DNA from: Gammaproteobacteria bacterium
GTDB taxonomy: Bacteria; Pseudomonadota; Gammaproteobacteria; Steroidobacterales; Woeseiaceae
Length of the DNA stretch: 62,434 bases
NCBI GenBank assembly: GCA_029862045.1
Contig: JAOTYE010000021.1
Span: 1-62,434, forward strand
Direction of reading: 5' to 3'
Below the pieces are notes generated by a model. The model did no database searches, had not been told where the DNA came from, and worked only from the letters and a program-made list of their open reading frames with translations. Below, piece by piece: positions 1 through 8,308 of the stretch; position 1 is the stretch's first letter; the number at the start of each line of letters is the position of its first letter. The position numbers were made by a program, and so were the translations under genes.

Positions 1-1173
1 GAGCATGTCGAACTCATCGCTTCCGAGAACTACGCGAGTCCGCGAGTCATGGCGGCGCAGGGCACCGTGCTGACGAACAAGTACGCCGAAGGCTACCCGG
101 GCAAGCGTTACTACGGCGGTTGCGAGTACGTCGACGACTCCGAGACGCTCGCAATCGAACGCGCCAAAGCGCTATTCGGCGCCGACTATGCGAACGTGCA
201 GCCACACTCGGGATCGCAGGCGAACACGGCGGCCTATATGGCGCTTTGCGAACCAGGTGACACGATTCTCGGCATGAGTCTGGCTGAAGGCGGCCACCTG
301 ACGCACGGTTCAAAAGTGAATTTCTCGGGCAAGCTCTATCACGCGGTGCAGTATGGCCTCGTCGCCGAGACCGGAGAGATCGACTACGACCAGGTGCAGG
401 CGCTTGCCGAAGAGAACACACCAAAAATGATCGTTGCCGGATTCTCCGCCTATTCGCGCGTTGTCGACTGGCAACGTTTTCGCGAAATTGCCGACAGTGT
501 CGGTGCTTATTTGATGGTCGACATGGCGCATGTTGCTGGCCTCGTCGCAACGGGCCACTACCCGAACCCGATTCCGGTCGCTGACGTTGTGACGACGACA
601 ACGCATAAGACGCTGCGTGGACCCAGGGGCGGATTGATTCTCGCGAGAAAAAATGACGAGCTGACCAAGAAATTCAATTCGCTCGTATTTCCGGGAACAC
701 AGGGCGGACCGTTGGAGCATGTCATCGCAGCAAAGGCGGTCGCCTTCAAGGAAGCGATGGAACCGTCATTCAAAGAATACCAGGGTCACGTTTGTGACAA
801 TGCCAAGATCATGGCGGGCGTGCTGGCCGAGCGCGGCTACCCGATCGTATCGGGTGGCACCGACAATCACCTGATGCTCGTAAGTTTGATCGAAAAGGGC
901 ATCACCGGTAAGGACGCCGATGCGGCGCTTGGGAGGGCCAATATCACCGTCAATAAGAATGCTGTGCCGAATGATCCACAGTCCCCATTTGTCACGAGCG
1001 GTCTGCGCCTCGGAACACCGGCAATCACGACGCGTGGCTTCGGCGCTGATGAGACCCGGAAGCTAAGCGGCTGGATAGCGGATATACTCGACGACATCAA
1101 TAATGAGGAAACGATCGAGCGTGTGCGCGGCCGGGTCCTCGACCTTTGCAAGCGATTTCCTGTCTACGCCTAA
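1..1173 (+). CDS. glyA: Serine hydroxymethyltransferase, 5' end cut by window edge
   Basis: PLP enzyme that interconverts serine and glycine and loads the C1 unit on tetrahydrofolate in the cytosol. The frame is open from base 1 ([15 protein letters not shown], the family's substrate-binding N-terminal motif), so the true start lies outside; an ATG at 49 is internal. About 390 residues are present against roughly 417 in E. coli, so about 25 are missing. The PLP-lysine motif [14 protein letters not shown] is intact near residue 205, and the C-terminus reads to a natural stop. nrdR follows 28 bases downstream in the same direction, a common gammaproteobacterial order. Confidence 0.97.
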   Translation, partial: EHVELIASENYASPRVMAAQGTVLTNKYAEGYPGKRYYGGCEYVDDSETLAIERAKALFGADYANVQPHSGSQANTAAYMALCEPGDTILGMSLAEGGHLTHGSKVNFSGKLYHAVQYGLVAETGEIDYDQVQALAEENTPKMIVAGFSAYSRVVDWQRFREIADSVGAYLMVDMAHVAGLVATGHYPNPIPVADVVTTTTHKTLRGPRGGLILARKNDELTKKFNSLVFPGTQGGPLEHVIAAKAVAFKEAMEPSFKEYQGHVCDNAKIMAGVLAERGYPIVSGGTDNHLMLVSLIEKGITGKDADAALGRANITVNKNAVPNDPQSPFVTSGLRLGTPAITTRGFGADETRKLSGWIADILDDINNEETIERVRGRVLDLCKRFPVYA

Positions 1174-1201
1174 TACCAAATTGATGGAGTTCTGAGAACC
1201 C

Positions 1202-1720
1202 GTGCATTGCCCGTTCTGCAGCCACGAAGAGACCAAGGTGATCGACTCTCGCCTGGCGGGCGAGGGCAGGCAGATTCGCAGGCGCCGCCAGTGCCTCGAC
1301 TGCAACGAACGCTTTACAACATTTGAATCGGCAGAGCTTGTCATGCCGCGGTTGATCAAGAACGATAACAGCCGGCAACCGTTCGATGAATCCAAGCTGC
1401 GCAACAGCATGACTCGTGCGCTCGAAAAACGTCCGGTGCCGAGCGATGAGCTCGAGCAAGCGATCGGCAGGTTGGTACATCGCCTCAGGACGATGGGTGA
1501 GCGTGAGGTGCCGTCTCGTCTGGTGGGTGAGCTTGTCATGGAAGAGCTGCACGAACTCGATGAAGTCGGGTATGTGCGTTTTGCATCCGTCTATCGTCGC
1601 TTTCAGGACATCACCGAATTTGAGGAAGAGATCAAGCGCCTGCAACGTATCTCCGAGACGGCCGCCTCTCGTGAGCAGATGTCGTTGTTGCCAGAGTTGC
1701 TCGGCAAGAAAAACAAGTAA
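1202..1720 (+). CDS. nrdR: Transcriptional repressor NrdR
   Basis: Nucleotide-sensing repressor of ribonucleotide reductase genes. The 172-residue product has the family's layout: an N-terminal zinc ribbon (MHCPFC at the start, CLDC near residue 31) and an ATP-cone (about residues 49-139, starting VMPRLIKND). The start is GTG at 1202, which places the zinc ribbon at residue 1 as in other NrdR proteins. It sits between glyA and ribD, 5 bases before the latter, and is probably cotranscribed with the riboflavin genes. Confidence 0.95.
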   Translation: MHCPFCSHEETKVIDSRLAGEGRQIRRRRQCLDCNERFTTFESAELVMPRLIKNDNSRQPFDESKLRNSMTRALEKRPVPSDELEQAIGRLVHRLRTMGEREVPSRLVGELVMEELHELDEVGYVRFASVYRRFQDITEFEEEIKRLQRISETAASREQMSLLPELLGKKNK

Positions 1721-1725
1721 TTTCA

Positions 1726-2826
1726 ATGACCGAATTTTCCGCAACCGACTGCGCACACATGGCGCATGCTCTACGTCTTGCCGAGCGTGGCCTGTACACA
1801 GCGCATCCCAATCCGATGGTCGGGTGCGTCGTCGTGCGCGATGGCGAAGTGGTGGGCGAAGGCTGGCATAAGATTGCCGGTGAAGAGCACGCGGAAATCA
1901 ATGCGTTAGATGCAGCGGGTGACAGAGTGAGTGGTGCAACGGTCTACGTAACCCTTGAGCCATGTTCTCATCACGGCAAGACGCCGCCCTGCGCAACCGC
2001 GTTGGTCGATGCCGGCGTTGCTGAGGTCGTCGTTGGCCTGCAGGACCCGAACCCCAAGGTGAATGGCGAGGGGCTGGAGTTGTTGGCTGCTGCTGGTATT
2101 CAAACGCGGGTCGGTCTGATGCAGGGCGAAGTCGAGAAGCTCCTTTGTGGCTTCCTGAGTCGCGTTACGCGTGACCGGCCGTTCGTGCGGTTAAAGATGG
2201 CATCGAGCCTCGATGGCTGCATCGCGATGTCGAGCGGCGAAAGCCAGTGGATCACCGGTGCTGATGCACGGTCGGATGTGCAGCGCCTGCGCGCGCGCTC
2301 AGGCGCAATCGTGACCGGCATTGGAACGGTGCTCGCCGACGATCCATCATTAACCGTGCGCGACGCAGCAATCGATAGCGGAGACAGGCAGCCATTGCGG
2401 GTGGTCCTGGACAAGAATCTGCGCATGCCGTTGTCTGCCGAAATGCTCGCGCTCCCGGGCAAGACGCTCATTTACTGCGTCAGTGACGGCAAGCGGCAAG
2501 CACTGGCGAACGCGGGCGCCGAGGTCATCAAAGTTGATCAGCACGACGGCCTGGTTGATGCGAGCGCAGTGCTTTATGACCTTGCGAACCGCGAAGTCAA
2601 TGATGTCCTCGTCGAGGCCGGGCCGACGCTCGCGGGAAGCCTGATTGCCAACGATCTTGTCGACGAGCTTGTGATTTATCAGTCGCCGCATATCATGGGT
2701 AGCGAAACGATGGGGATGTTCCGCACACCAGCGTGGACTGAGCTGGCGGACCGGCAGGCTCTCGATATCATCGACGTACGCCGCGTCGGAACCGACACTC
2801 GCATCATGGCACGACTCGCAGGATAA
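1726..2826 (+). CDS. ribD: Bifunctional riboflavin deaminase/reductase RibD
   Basis: Catalyses two successive riboflavin steps: deamination of the diaminopyrimidine and NADPH-dependent reduction of the ribosyl side chain. The N-terminal CMP/dCMP-deaminase-type zinc domain carries HAEINAL and PCSHHGKTPPC (the zinc ligands). The C-terminal reductase domain begins around residue 150 (VRLKMASSLDG) and includes GSLIANDLVDELV. At 366 residues it matches the family. It starts 5 bases after nrdR and ends 5 bases before ribE. Confidence 0.96.
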   Translation: MTEFSATDCAHMAHALRLAERGLYTAHPNPMVGCVVVRDGEVVGEGWHKIAGEEHAEINALDAAGDRVSGATVYVTLEPCSHHGKTPPCATALVDAGVAEVVVGLQDPNPKVNGEGLELLAAAGIQTRVGLMQGEVEKLLCGFLSRVTRDRPFVRLKMASSLDGCIAMSSGESQWITGADARSDVQRLRARSGAIVTGIGTVLADDPSLTVRDAAIDSGDRQPLRVVLDKNLRMPLSAEMLALPGKTLIYCVSDGKRQALANAGAEVIKVDQHDGLVDASAVLYDLANREVNDVLVEAGPTLAGSLIANDLVDELVIYQSPHIMGSETMGMFRTPAWTELADRQALDIIDVRRVGTDTRIMARLAG

Positions 2827-2831
2827 GAACG

Positions 2832-3470
2832 ATGTTCACAGGCATCATCAAGGCCATGGGTACCATTTCCGTCATCGAGCGGCGCGGCGGTGACGTGCGT
2901 TTGTCCGTGCGATCCGGAAACATGCCGTTCGCCAGTTATGAAGTTGGCGAGAGCATATCAGTCAACGGCGTGTGCCTGACCGCGGTCGCCTTGCGCGAGG
3001 ACGGCTTCGATACCGACGTGTCTGTCGAGACGCTCGACGTCACGGCGTTGGGCACACTCTGCGTGGGCGACGCGGTCAATCTTGAACCCTCACTCGCTTT
3101 TGGCGACCGGCTGGGTGGCCATCTCGTCAGCGGGCACGTGGACTGTGTGGGTAGAGTCGCGAAAGTAGCAGCTGACGCTCGCTCGATCCGTATGGCGATA
3201 GAGATCGCACCAGAAATCGCCCGCTATGTCGCCAAGAAGGGTTCCGTTACGGTCGATGGTGTCAGTCTTACCATTAACGAGGTATCGGGAAACGTCTTTG
3301 ATGTGAATATCATCCCGCATACGGCTGACGCTACAATCATGGGTAACTATACGGTTGGTACGGCGGTGAACATCGAAGTCGACCTGCTGGCGCGTTACAT
3401 TGAGCGATTGCTTGCCAAAGATGGCGATGAGCTGTCGAAGGAATTCTTGAAGGAACACGGTTATGCCTGA
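2832..3470 (+). CDS. ribE: Riboflavin synthase alpha chain
   Basis: Dismutates two molecules of 6,7-dimethyl-8-ribityllumazine to riboflavin. The start MFTGII and two internally similar lumazine-binding halves are visible: SVNGVCLTA in the first and TVDGVSLTINEV in the second, with GGHLVSGHVD at the junction. The 212-residue length is typical. The name ribE follows the common non-E. coli usage; E. coli calls it ribC. The 3' end overlaps ribBA by 8 bases, indicating translational coupling. Confidence 0.96.
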   Translation: MFTGIIKAMGTISVIERRGGDVRLSVRSGNMPFASYEVGESISVNGVCLTAVALREDGFDTDVSVETLDVTALGTLCVGDAVNLEPSLAFGDRLGGHLVSGHVDCVGRVAKVAADARSIRMAIEIAPEIARYVAKKGSVTVDGVSLTINEVSGNVFDVNIIPHTADATIMGNYTVGTAVNIEVDLLARYIERLLAKDGDELSKEFLKEHGYA

Positions 3471-4608
3471 TAACACGACAATGCACCCAAGTGCGATGGA
3501 TGCCGCATTCAGCGGTATTGAGGACATCATCGCCGACATAAAGGCCGGCAAGATGGTCATCATGGTCGATGATGAGAATCGCGAGAATGAAGGCGACCTG
3601 ATCATGGCGGCCGAAAAAGTGCGTCCCGAGGACATCAATTACATGGCCACGCACGGCCGAGGTCTGATCTGTTTGACACTTTCTCGTACGCGCTGCGCAC
3701 AGCTGCGGTTGCCGTTGATGGTCTCCGAGACGGATGATCATCATGCAACAAACTTCACCATTTCGATTGAGGCTGCGGAAGGCATAACCACCGGTATCTC
3801 TGCACACGATCGGGCAAGGACGATTCAGGCGGCGGTTGCGCCGGCAGCCAAACCCGAGGACCTGAGCCAGCCAGGGCATATCTTCCCCGTCATGGCACAA
3901 CCCGGCGGCGTGTTGACACGGGCGGGCCACACCGAGGCAGGATGCGATCTCGCCAGGCTTGCGGGTCTCGATCCGTCAGCGGCGATCGTCGAGATTCTCA
4001 ACGCCGATGGCACGATGGCGCGGCGTCCCGATCTGGAGAAATTCGCGCGCGCACACAAAGTCAAAATTGGCACGATCGCGGACTTGATCCGCTACCGGCT
4101 CGAGAAAGAACGTAACGTAGAGCGCATAAGCGAACAGACAATCGATACCGTCCACGGTGAGTTCAAGATGGTCTGCTACGACGATCGCGTAAATCGTTCA
4201 GTGCACGTCGCGCTTGTCAAAGGCGACCTGAGTAACACCGATAACCCTCTCGTGCGCGTACACCTGCAGGATACCCTGGGCGACGTCATCGGCGTGCAAA
4301 GTCGTTCGCTGGGCTGGCCGCTGCACAGCGCGATCGAACGAATCGCGAAGGAAGACAGTGCTGTTATCGTTTTGTTGCGCAATCAGGAATCGTCGCGCGA
4401 TTTCATGGATGCCGTGGAAGGCCTCGAGCAGCAACCCGACGAGCTGACAGAGCGCCGCAGCGGTGACGCTGTGCTCCGCACCTACGGTATAGGCGCACAG
4501 ATTCTGCGCGACCTCGGACTGTCCAAAATCCGTGTATTATCGGCACCCAAACTTATGTACGCGATCTCGGGCTTTGACCTCGAGATCACCGAGTACGTCG
4601 AAGAATAG
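3463..4608 (+). CDS. ribBA: DHBP synthase with degenerate GTP cyclohydrolase II-like domain (RibBA type)
   Basis: The N-terminal half (about residues 15-215) is a 3,4-dihydroxy-2-butanone 4-phosphate synthase with intact DDENRENEGDLIMAAE, HGRGLICL and HTEAGCDLARLAG, so it should make the 4-carbon lumazine precursor from ribulose 5-phosphate. The C-terminal half has the GTP cyclohydrolase II fold length but lacks the three zinc cysteines: where active enzymes have SECLTGDxxxSxRCDCG it reads HLQDTLGDVIGVQSRSLG. The RQEGRGIGL-like loop is also replaced (RNQESSRDF). Such RibBA hybrids are known in proteobacteria to lack cyclohydrolase activity, so a separate ribA is expected elsewhere. Confidence 0.93.
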   Translation: MPDNTTMHPSAMDAAFSGIEDIIADIKAGKMVIMVDDENRENEGDLIMAAEKVRPEDINYMATHGRGLICLTLSRTRCAQLRLPLMVSETDDHHATNFTISIEAAEGITTGISAHDRARTIQAAVAPAAKPEDLSQPGHIFPVMAQPGGVLTRAGHTEAGCDLARLAGLDPSAAIVEILNADGTMARRPDLEKFARAHKVKIGTIADLIRYRLEKERNVERISEQTIDTVHGEFKMVCYDDRVNRSVHVALVKGDLSNTDNPLVRVHLQDTLGDVIGVQSRSLGWPLHSAIERIAKEDSAVIVLLRNQESSRDFMDAVEGLEQQPDELTERRSGDAVLRTYGIGAQILRDLGLSKIRVLSAPKLMYAISGFDLEITEYVEE

Positions 4609-4617
4609 CCACACATC

Positions 4618-5091
4618 ATGGACAATATAAAAACTACGGAAGGGGACCTGATCGTTCGCGACGCGCGATTTGCGATTGTTGCGGCCCGCTTTAATGACTT
4701 CATCGTCGATTCATTGCTCAAGGCGTCGGTGCGTTGCCTGCGGCAGCACGGCGCCGCGGACGCCGATATTGAGATAATTCGCGTGCCGGGCTCGATTGAG
4801 ATGCCCCTTGCAGTGGACAAGATCGCGGCATCGCGACGCTTTGACGGCATTGTCGCCCTGGGTGCGGTAATACGCGGTGGCACCCCGCATTTCGGCTATG
4901 TGGCAGGCGAGTGCGTGCGTGGAATCACCGCCGCAGCGAGAACGCATGGTGTACCAGTCGGTTTCGGGGTATTGACAGTTGATACGATCGAGCAGGCTAT
5001 CGAACGCGCCGGTACCAAGGCCGGCAACAAGGGCGAAGAGGCAACGCTTGCCGTCATCGAGATGGTCAACACGCTGCGTCGTCTCGACTAA
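4618..5091 (+). CDS. ribH: 6,7-dimethyl-8-ribityllumazine synthase
   Basis: Condenses the RibD/phosphatase product with DHBP to give lumazine, the substrate of RibE. The 157-residue protein has the family motifs: AARFNDFIVDSLL at the N-terminal strand, VPGSIEMPLA, ALGAVIRGGTPHF (phosphate-binding loop) and GFGVLTVDTIEQAIERAG. It starts 9 bases after ribBA and is followed 20 bases later by nusB, the usual order in gammaproteobacteria. Confidence 0.97.
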   Translation: MDNIKTTEGDLIVRDARFAIVAARFNDFIVDSLLKASVRCLRQHGAADADIEIIRVPGSIEMPLAVDKIAASRRFDGIVALGAVIRGGTPHFGYVAGECVRGITAAARTHGVPVGFGVLTVDTIEQAIERAGTKAGNKGEEATLAVIEMVNTLRRLD

Positions 5092-5111
5092 GCGTAGCCC
5101 GGACACGATAA

Positions 5112-5561
5112 ATGACCAATGCTGGTTCAACAGGCGCTCGGACGCGCGCTCGCGAATTGCTAGTGCAGGCTTTGTATCAGAAACAGCTTGCAGGGCATGA
5201 ATGTGCCGAGCTGGTTGAGCAATTTCATGAACAGGCAGCTTATGACCGGGTCGACAAGGAGTTCTTTGACGAGGCATTGCCAGCAATTTGCGCAGCGCAG
5301 GCTGAGCTCGAGGCAAAGATCGATGGGTTGATCGACCGGCCACTCGAGCAACTGGATCCGGTTGAACTTTCCGTACTTTTGATTGGCGTGTATGAACTCG
5401 AGTCGCGCGCCGATGTCCCGTTTCGCGTCGTCATCAATGAAGGCGTTAATCTCGCCAAGCGTTTCGGTGCGCTGGATGGCCACAAATACATCAACGCGTG
5501 TCTTGACGTTGCGGCGCAGTCGCTCCGCAGCGCCGAAATTCAAGCACAAGGCAGTGGATGA
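5112..5561 (+). CDS. nusB: Transcription antitermination protein NusB
   Basis: RNA-binding factor that with NusE (S10) forms the antitermination complex on rRNA leader boxA. All-helical 149-residue protein with GARTRARELLVQALYQKQ at the N-terminus and PFRVVINEGVNLAKRFG plus the GHKYINACLD segment at the C-terminus, all family hallmarks. Position between ribH and thiL is canonical. Its stop codon lies inside the start region of thiL. Confidence 0.95.
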   Translation: MTNAGSTGARTRARELLVQALYQKQLAGHECAELVEQFHEQAAYDRVDKEFFDEALPAICAAQAELEAKIDGLIDRPLEQLDPVELSVLLIGVYELESRADVPFRVVINEGVNLAKRFGALDGHKYINACLDVAAQSLRSAEIQAQGSG

Positions 5562-6480
5562 GTTCGAGCTGATCAATCGCTACTTCGTTCGAGCGAACGA
5601 AGCACGCGGCGTAATCACGGGCATCGGTGATGATGGCGCTGTCTTGCAGCCCGATGCCGGACGCGAGCTCATTACCGTTATCGATACGCTTGTCGAGGGC
5701 ACTCACTTTCCCGGCCAAATTGCAGCGGACGACTTGGGTTATCGTGTGGTTGCAGTGAACTTGTCCGATATCGCAGCAATGGGTGGTCGTCCCCGTTGGA
5801 TGACACTTGCGTTGACGATGCCGAGTTCCGATACAGCGTGGATTGAGCAATTCGCAGACGGTCTTTATGCGGCTGCTGACGAGCATGACGTTGCTCTGGT
5901 CGGTGGCGATACGACGCGTGGCGAAAGCACGGTCGTCACCGTACAAATCACCGGCGATGTGGCCGAGGGCGGGGCGATACATCGTTCGGGCGCCAAAGTT
6001 GGTGACACGATATTCGTCACGGGAACCGTCGGTGACGCTGCGGCCGGGCTTGAGTTGCTGTCGGCAGGTAAGCCTGACGATTATCTATCGAGCCGCTTTG
6101 TGCGACCCATCGCGCGAGTAAGTTTCGGTCAGGCGCTGGTTGGCACCGCACACGCAGCGATCGATATCTCGGATGGGTTACTCGCCGATTTGCAAAAGTT
6201 GCTGACAACCAGCGGCGTCGGTGCCGAGATCGACATCGGCCAAATACCGATTTCCGAGCCGCTGCGATCATCGTTTGATATCGATGCGCAACGCCGCTTC
6301 GCGTTGTCGGGCGGTGACGACTACGAGTTGTGCTTCACAGCAGCCGATGACGCATTACCGGATAGCGGTGCTGTCCGGGTTACGGCGATCGGCAGGATCA
6401 CGGCAGGTGCATCGATAGTCTGCCGTGACCACGGCGCCATTGTGGAGTACGCCGACAGCGGCTACCGTCATTTCCAATGA
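5554..6480 (+). CDS. thiL: Thiamine-monophosphate kinase
   Basis: ATP-dependent phosphorylation of thiamine monophosphate to thiamine diphosphate. The frame is open further upstream (to 5383), but conservation begins at VDEFELINRYF. I chose GTG at 5554, which overlaps the nusB stop by 8 bases and gives 308 residues, close to the family's roughly 325. Motifs: GIGDDGAVL, DTLVEGTHF, VAVNLSDIAAMGG, VGGDTTRG and AIDISDGLLADL. The 3' end overlaps pgpA by 4 bases (ATGA). Confidence 0.95.
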   Translation: MDEFELINRYFVRANEARGVITGIGDDGAVLQPDAGRELITVIDTLVEGTHFPGQIAADDLGYRVVAVNLSDIAAMGGRPRWMTLALTMPSSDTAWIEQFADGLYAAADEHDVALVGGDTTRGESTVVTVQITGDVAEGGAIHRSGAKVGDTIFVTGTVGDAAAGLELLSAGKPDDYLSSRFVRPIARVSFGQALVGTAHAAIDISDGLLADLQKLLTTSGVGAEIDIGQIPISEPLRSSFDIDAQRRFALSGGDDYELCFTAADDALPDSGAVRVTAIGRITAGASIVCRDHGAIVEYADSGYRHFQ

Positions 6481-6965
6481 GTCGTATCGAGAAAAACTTC
6501 GCTATACGCATATTGACCGACCCGGTGCACATTCTTGCTTTTGGCCTTGGTACAGGTCTGGCACCCATCGCTCCGGGTACCGTTGGCTCACTGCTAGGTG
6601 TGCTGCTGGCCTGGCTGACGCTGGATTTGGGCCTGATAACACAGATAGGAATCGCGGTCGCATTGTCCGTCGTCGGCATCTGGATTTGTGGTGAGAGTTC
6701 TCGTCGACTTGGGGTTCACGATCACGGCGGAATCGTCTGGGATGAGATTACGGGCATGTACGTGACGCTGTTGGTGGCACCGCCGCTGTATTCCGCATGG
6801 ATCCTGGGGTTTTTGCTGTTTCGGGCCTTCGATATCGTCAAACCGTGGCCGATTCGGGACCTGGATCACAGACTGGGTGGAGGGGTCGGAATTATGCTGG
6901 ACGACCTCGTAGCCGCTCTGTACGCCGCTATTTTACTGGCTTTGTACGGGTGGCTTATGACTTGA
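6477..6965 (+). CDS. pgpA: Phosphatidylglycerophosphatase A
   Basis: Inner-membrane phosphatase that converts phosphatidylglycerol phosphate to phosphatidylglycerol. The 162-residue protein contains the signature GTGLAPIAPGTVGSLLG near the N-terminus, VWDEITGMYVTL, FRAFDIVKPWPIRDLD and GGVGIMLDDLVAALYA, with several hydrophobic segments. The start codon overlaps the thiL stop (ATGA), as in E. coli-type thiL-pgpA pairs. Confidence 0.95.
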   Translation: MSRIEKNFAIRILTDPVHILAFGLGTGLAPIAPGTVGSLLGVLLAWLTLDLGLITQIGIAVALSVVGIWICGESSRRLGVHDHGGIVWDEITGMYVTLLVAPPLYSAWILGFLLFRAFDIVKPWPIRDLDHRLGGGVGIMLDDLVAALYAAILLALYGWLMT

Positions 6966-6976
6966 CGTGAGATGAC

Positions 6977-8269
6977 ATGGCCAGCCCTGTTACTGAAATT
7001 GAGCGCCCGAGTGACGTACCCGAGAAGATCGGTAAATACGTCATTATCAACAAAATCGGTAAGGGCAGTACGGGCATGGTCTATCTTTCCCACGACCCGT
7101 ATTATCGGCGCGACGTTGCGATAAAGGTCTACAACATCGAGGAAGACTCGGACGCCGATCGCGCTCGGGTCGCTCGCAAGATGTTCTTCAACGAAGCGCA
7201 CATGGTCGGCATGTTGCAGCATCCGAACATCATGCCGATCTACGACGCCGGCGAAGAAGACGGCCAGTACTACGTCGTTACCGAACACATTCAGGGTGCA
7301 CGGACACTGGCTGCGTATTGTCGCCCCGACAATCTGCTTCGCGTCGATGACGTCGTAGAGATCATCTACAAGTGTGCCAAAGCGCTGCACTATTCGCATG
7401 GCCGCGGCGTTATCCATCGTGACATCAAGCCATCCAACGTAATGCTCACGATCGACAACGATGTGCGCATCATCGACTTCGGTATTGCGATCGTTAACGA
7501 CTCAGAAGTGTCACGCATTGAAGGTATCGCCGGTTCGCCGAGCTACATGTCACCCGAGCAGGTGCAGTCTGAAGAACTAACGCCCAGATCGGATCTGTAT
7601 TCTCTCGGCGCGGTCATGTACGAATTATTGACAGGCTTTCGTCCGTTCCGCGCCGATAATCTGTCGAAGTTGTTGCATCAAATCGTCTACGCGACGCCGC
7701 CGCCGATACACACGTACCGCGACGACCTGCCTCAGGAGCTCGAAGACGCCGTTGCAACGACGATGCAGAAAGACCCGGACAAGCGTTTGTCGAGTGGTGC
7801 CGCGATGGCCGCCGAACTTACGCGCGTCTACAAGGATCTGCGCCAGAAGTACGACAGCCTCGACAATCAGGAGCACTTCGATGTGCTGCGCTCACTGACC
7901 TTTTTCCACGAGTTCTCGCACGCCGAAATCTGGGAAGTGCTGCGCGCATCCGATTGGCACGAGTACAAGGATGGCGATGACATCGTCAAAGAAGGTGAGA
8001 TTGACGATCGCTTCTATATTATCGTTACCGGTGCCGTGAAGGTGCAGGCCAATGGAAACAACATCGGCAGCCTGGCTAACGGAGACTGTTTCGGCGAAAC
8101 GAGTTACGTCCGTGGCGCCAAGCGGCAGGCCTCAATCATGGCCGACGGCGCCGTCACAATACTGCGCGTAAGCTCGACGCTGATGGAGCAGGTCAGCTCG
8201 TCCTGTCAGCTGCGCTTCAATAAAGTCTTCCTGCGCGCACTGATCACACGCCTGCAAGGCACGACCTAA
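6977..8269 (+). CDS. Hanks-type Ser/Thr protein kinase fused to a cyclic-nucleotide-binding domain
   Basis: The kinase domain spans about residues 20-285. It has a glycine loop GKGSTG (28-33), the ATP lysine in VAIK (K50), the catalytic loop HRDIKPSN (H147-N154), DFG (167-169) and the activation-segment motif MSPEQ; all catalytic residues are present. Residues about 300-425 form a cNMP-binding (CAP-effector) domain with a phosphate-binding-cassette-like stretch FGETSYVRGAKRQAS. There is no membrane segment, so it is probably a soluble kinase gated by a nucleotide ligand. It starts 11 bases after pgpA. Substrate and true ligand (cAMP, cGMP or none) cannot be read from the sequence. Confidence 0.92.
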   Translation: MASPVTEIERPSDVPEKIGKYVIINKIGKGSTGMVYLSHDPYYRRDVAIKVYNIEEDSDADRARVARKMFFNEAHMVGMLQHPNIMPIYDAGEEDGQYYVVTEHIQGARTLAAYCRPDNLLRVDDVVEIIYKCAKALHYSHGRGVIHRDIKPSNVMLTIDNDVRIIDFGIAIVNDSEVSRIEGIAGSPSYMSPEQVQSEELTPRSDLYSLGAVMYELLTGFRPFRADNLSKLLHQIVYATPPPIHTYRDDLPQELEDAVATTMQKDPDKRLSSGAAMAAELTRVYKDLRQKYDSLDNQEHFDVLRSLTFFHEFSHAEIWEVLRASDWHEYKDGDDIVKEGEIDDRFYIIVTGAVKVQANGNNIGSLANGDCFGETSYVRGAKRQASIMADGAVTILRVSSTLMEQVSSSCQLRFNKVFLRALITRLQGTT

Positions 8270-8308
8270 GCTACAATCGCCCCACAATTCGAATAATCGG
8301 GGCCTTCC

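Noticed and set aside
1170..1190. ATACCAAATTGATGGAG, nearly repeated at about 61463
   Set aside because: A single 17-base near-match without symmetry or shared context; could be chance.
1720..4620. Possible FMN riboswitch before riboflavin genes
   Set aside because: Gaps between the rib genes are at most about 10 bases or overlaps, leaving no room for the element.
5383..5553. Upstream extension of thiL within nusB
   Set aside because: The residues are a frame-shifted reading of nusB; conserved ThiL sequence starts at the GTG at 5554.
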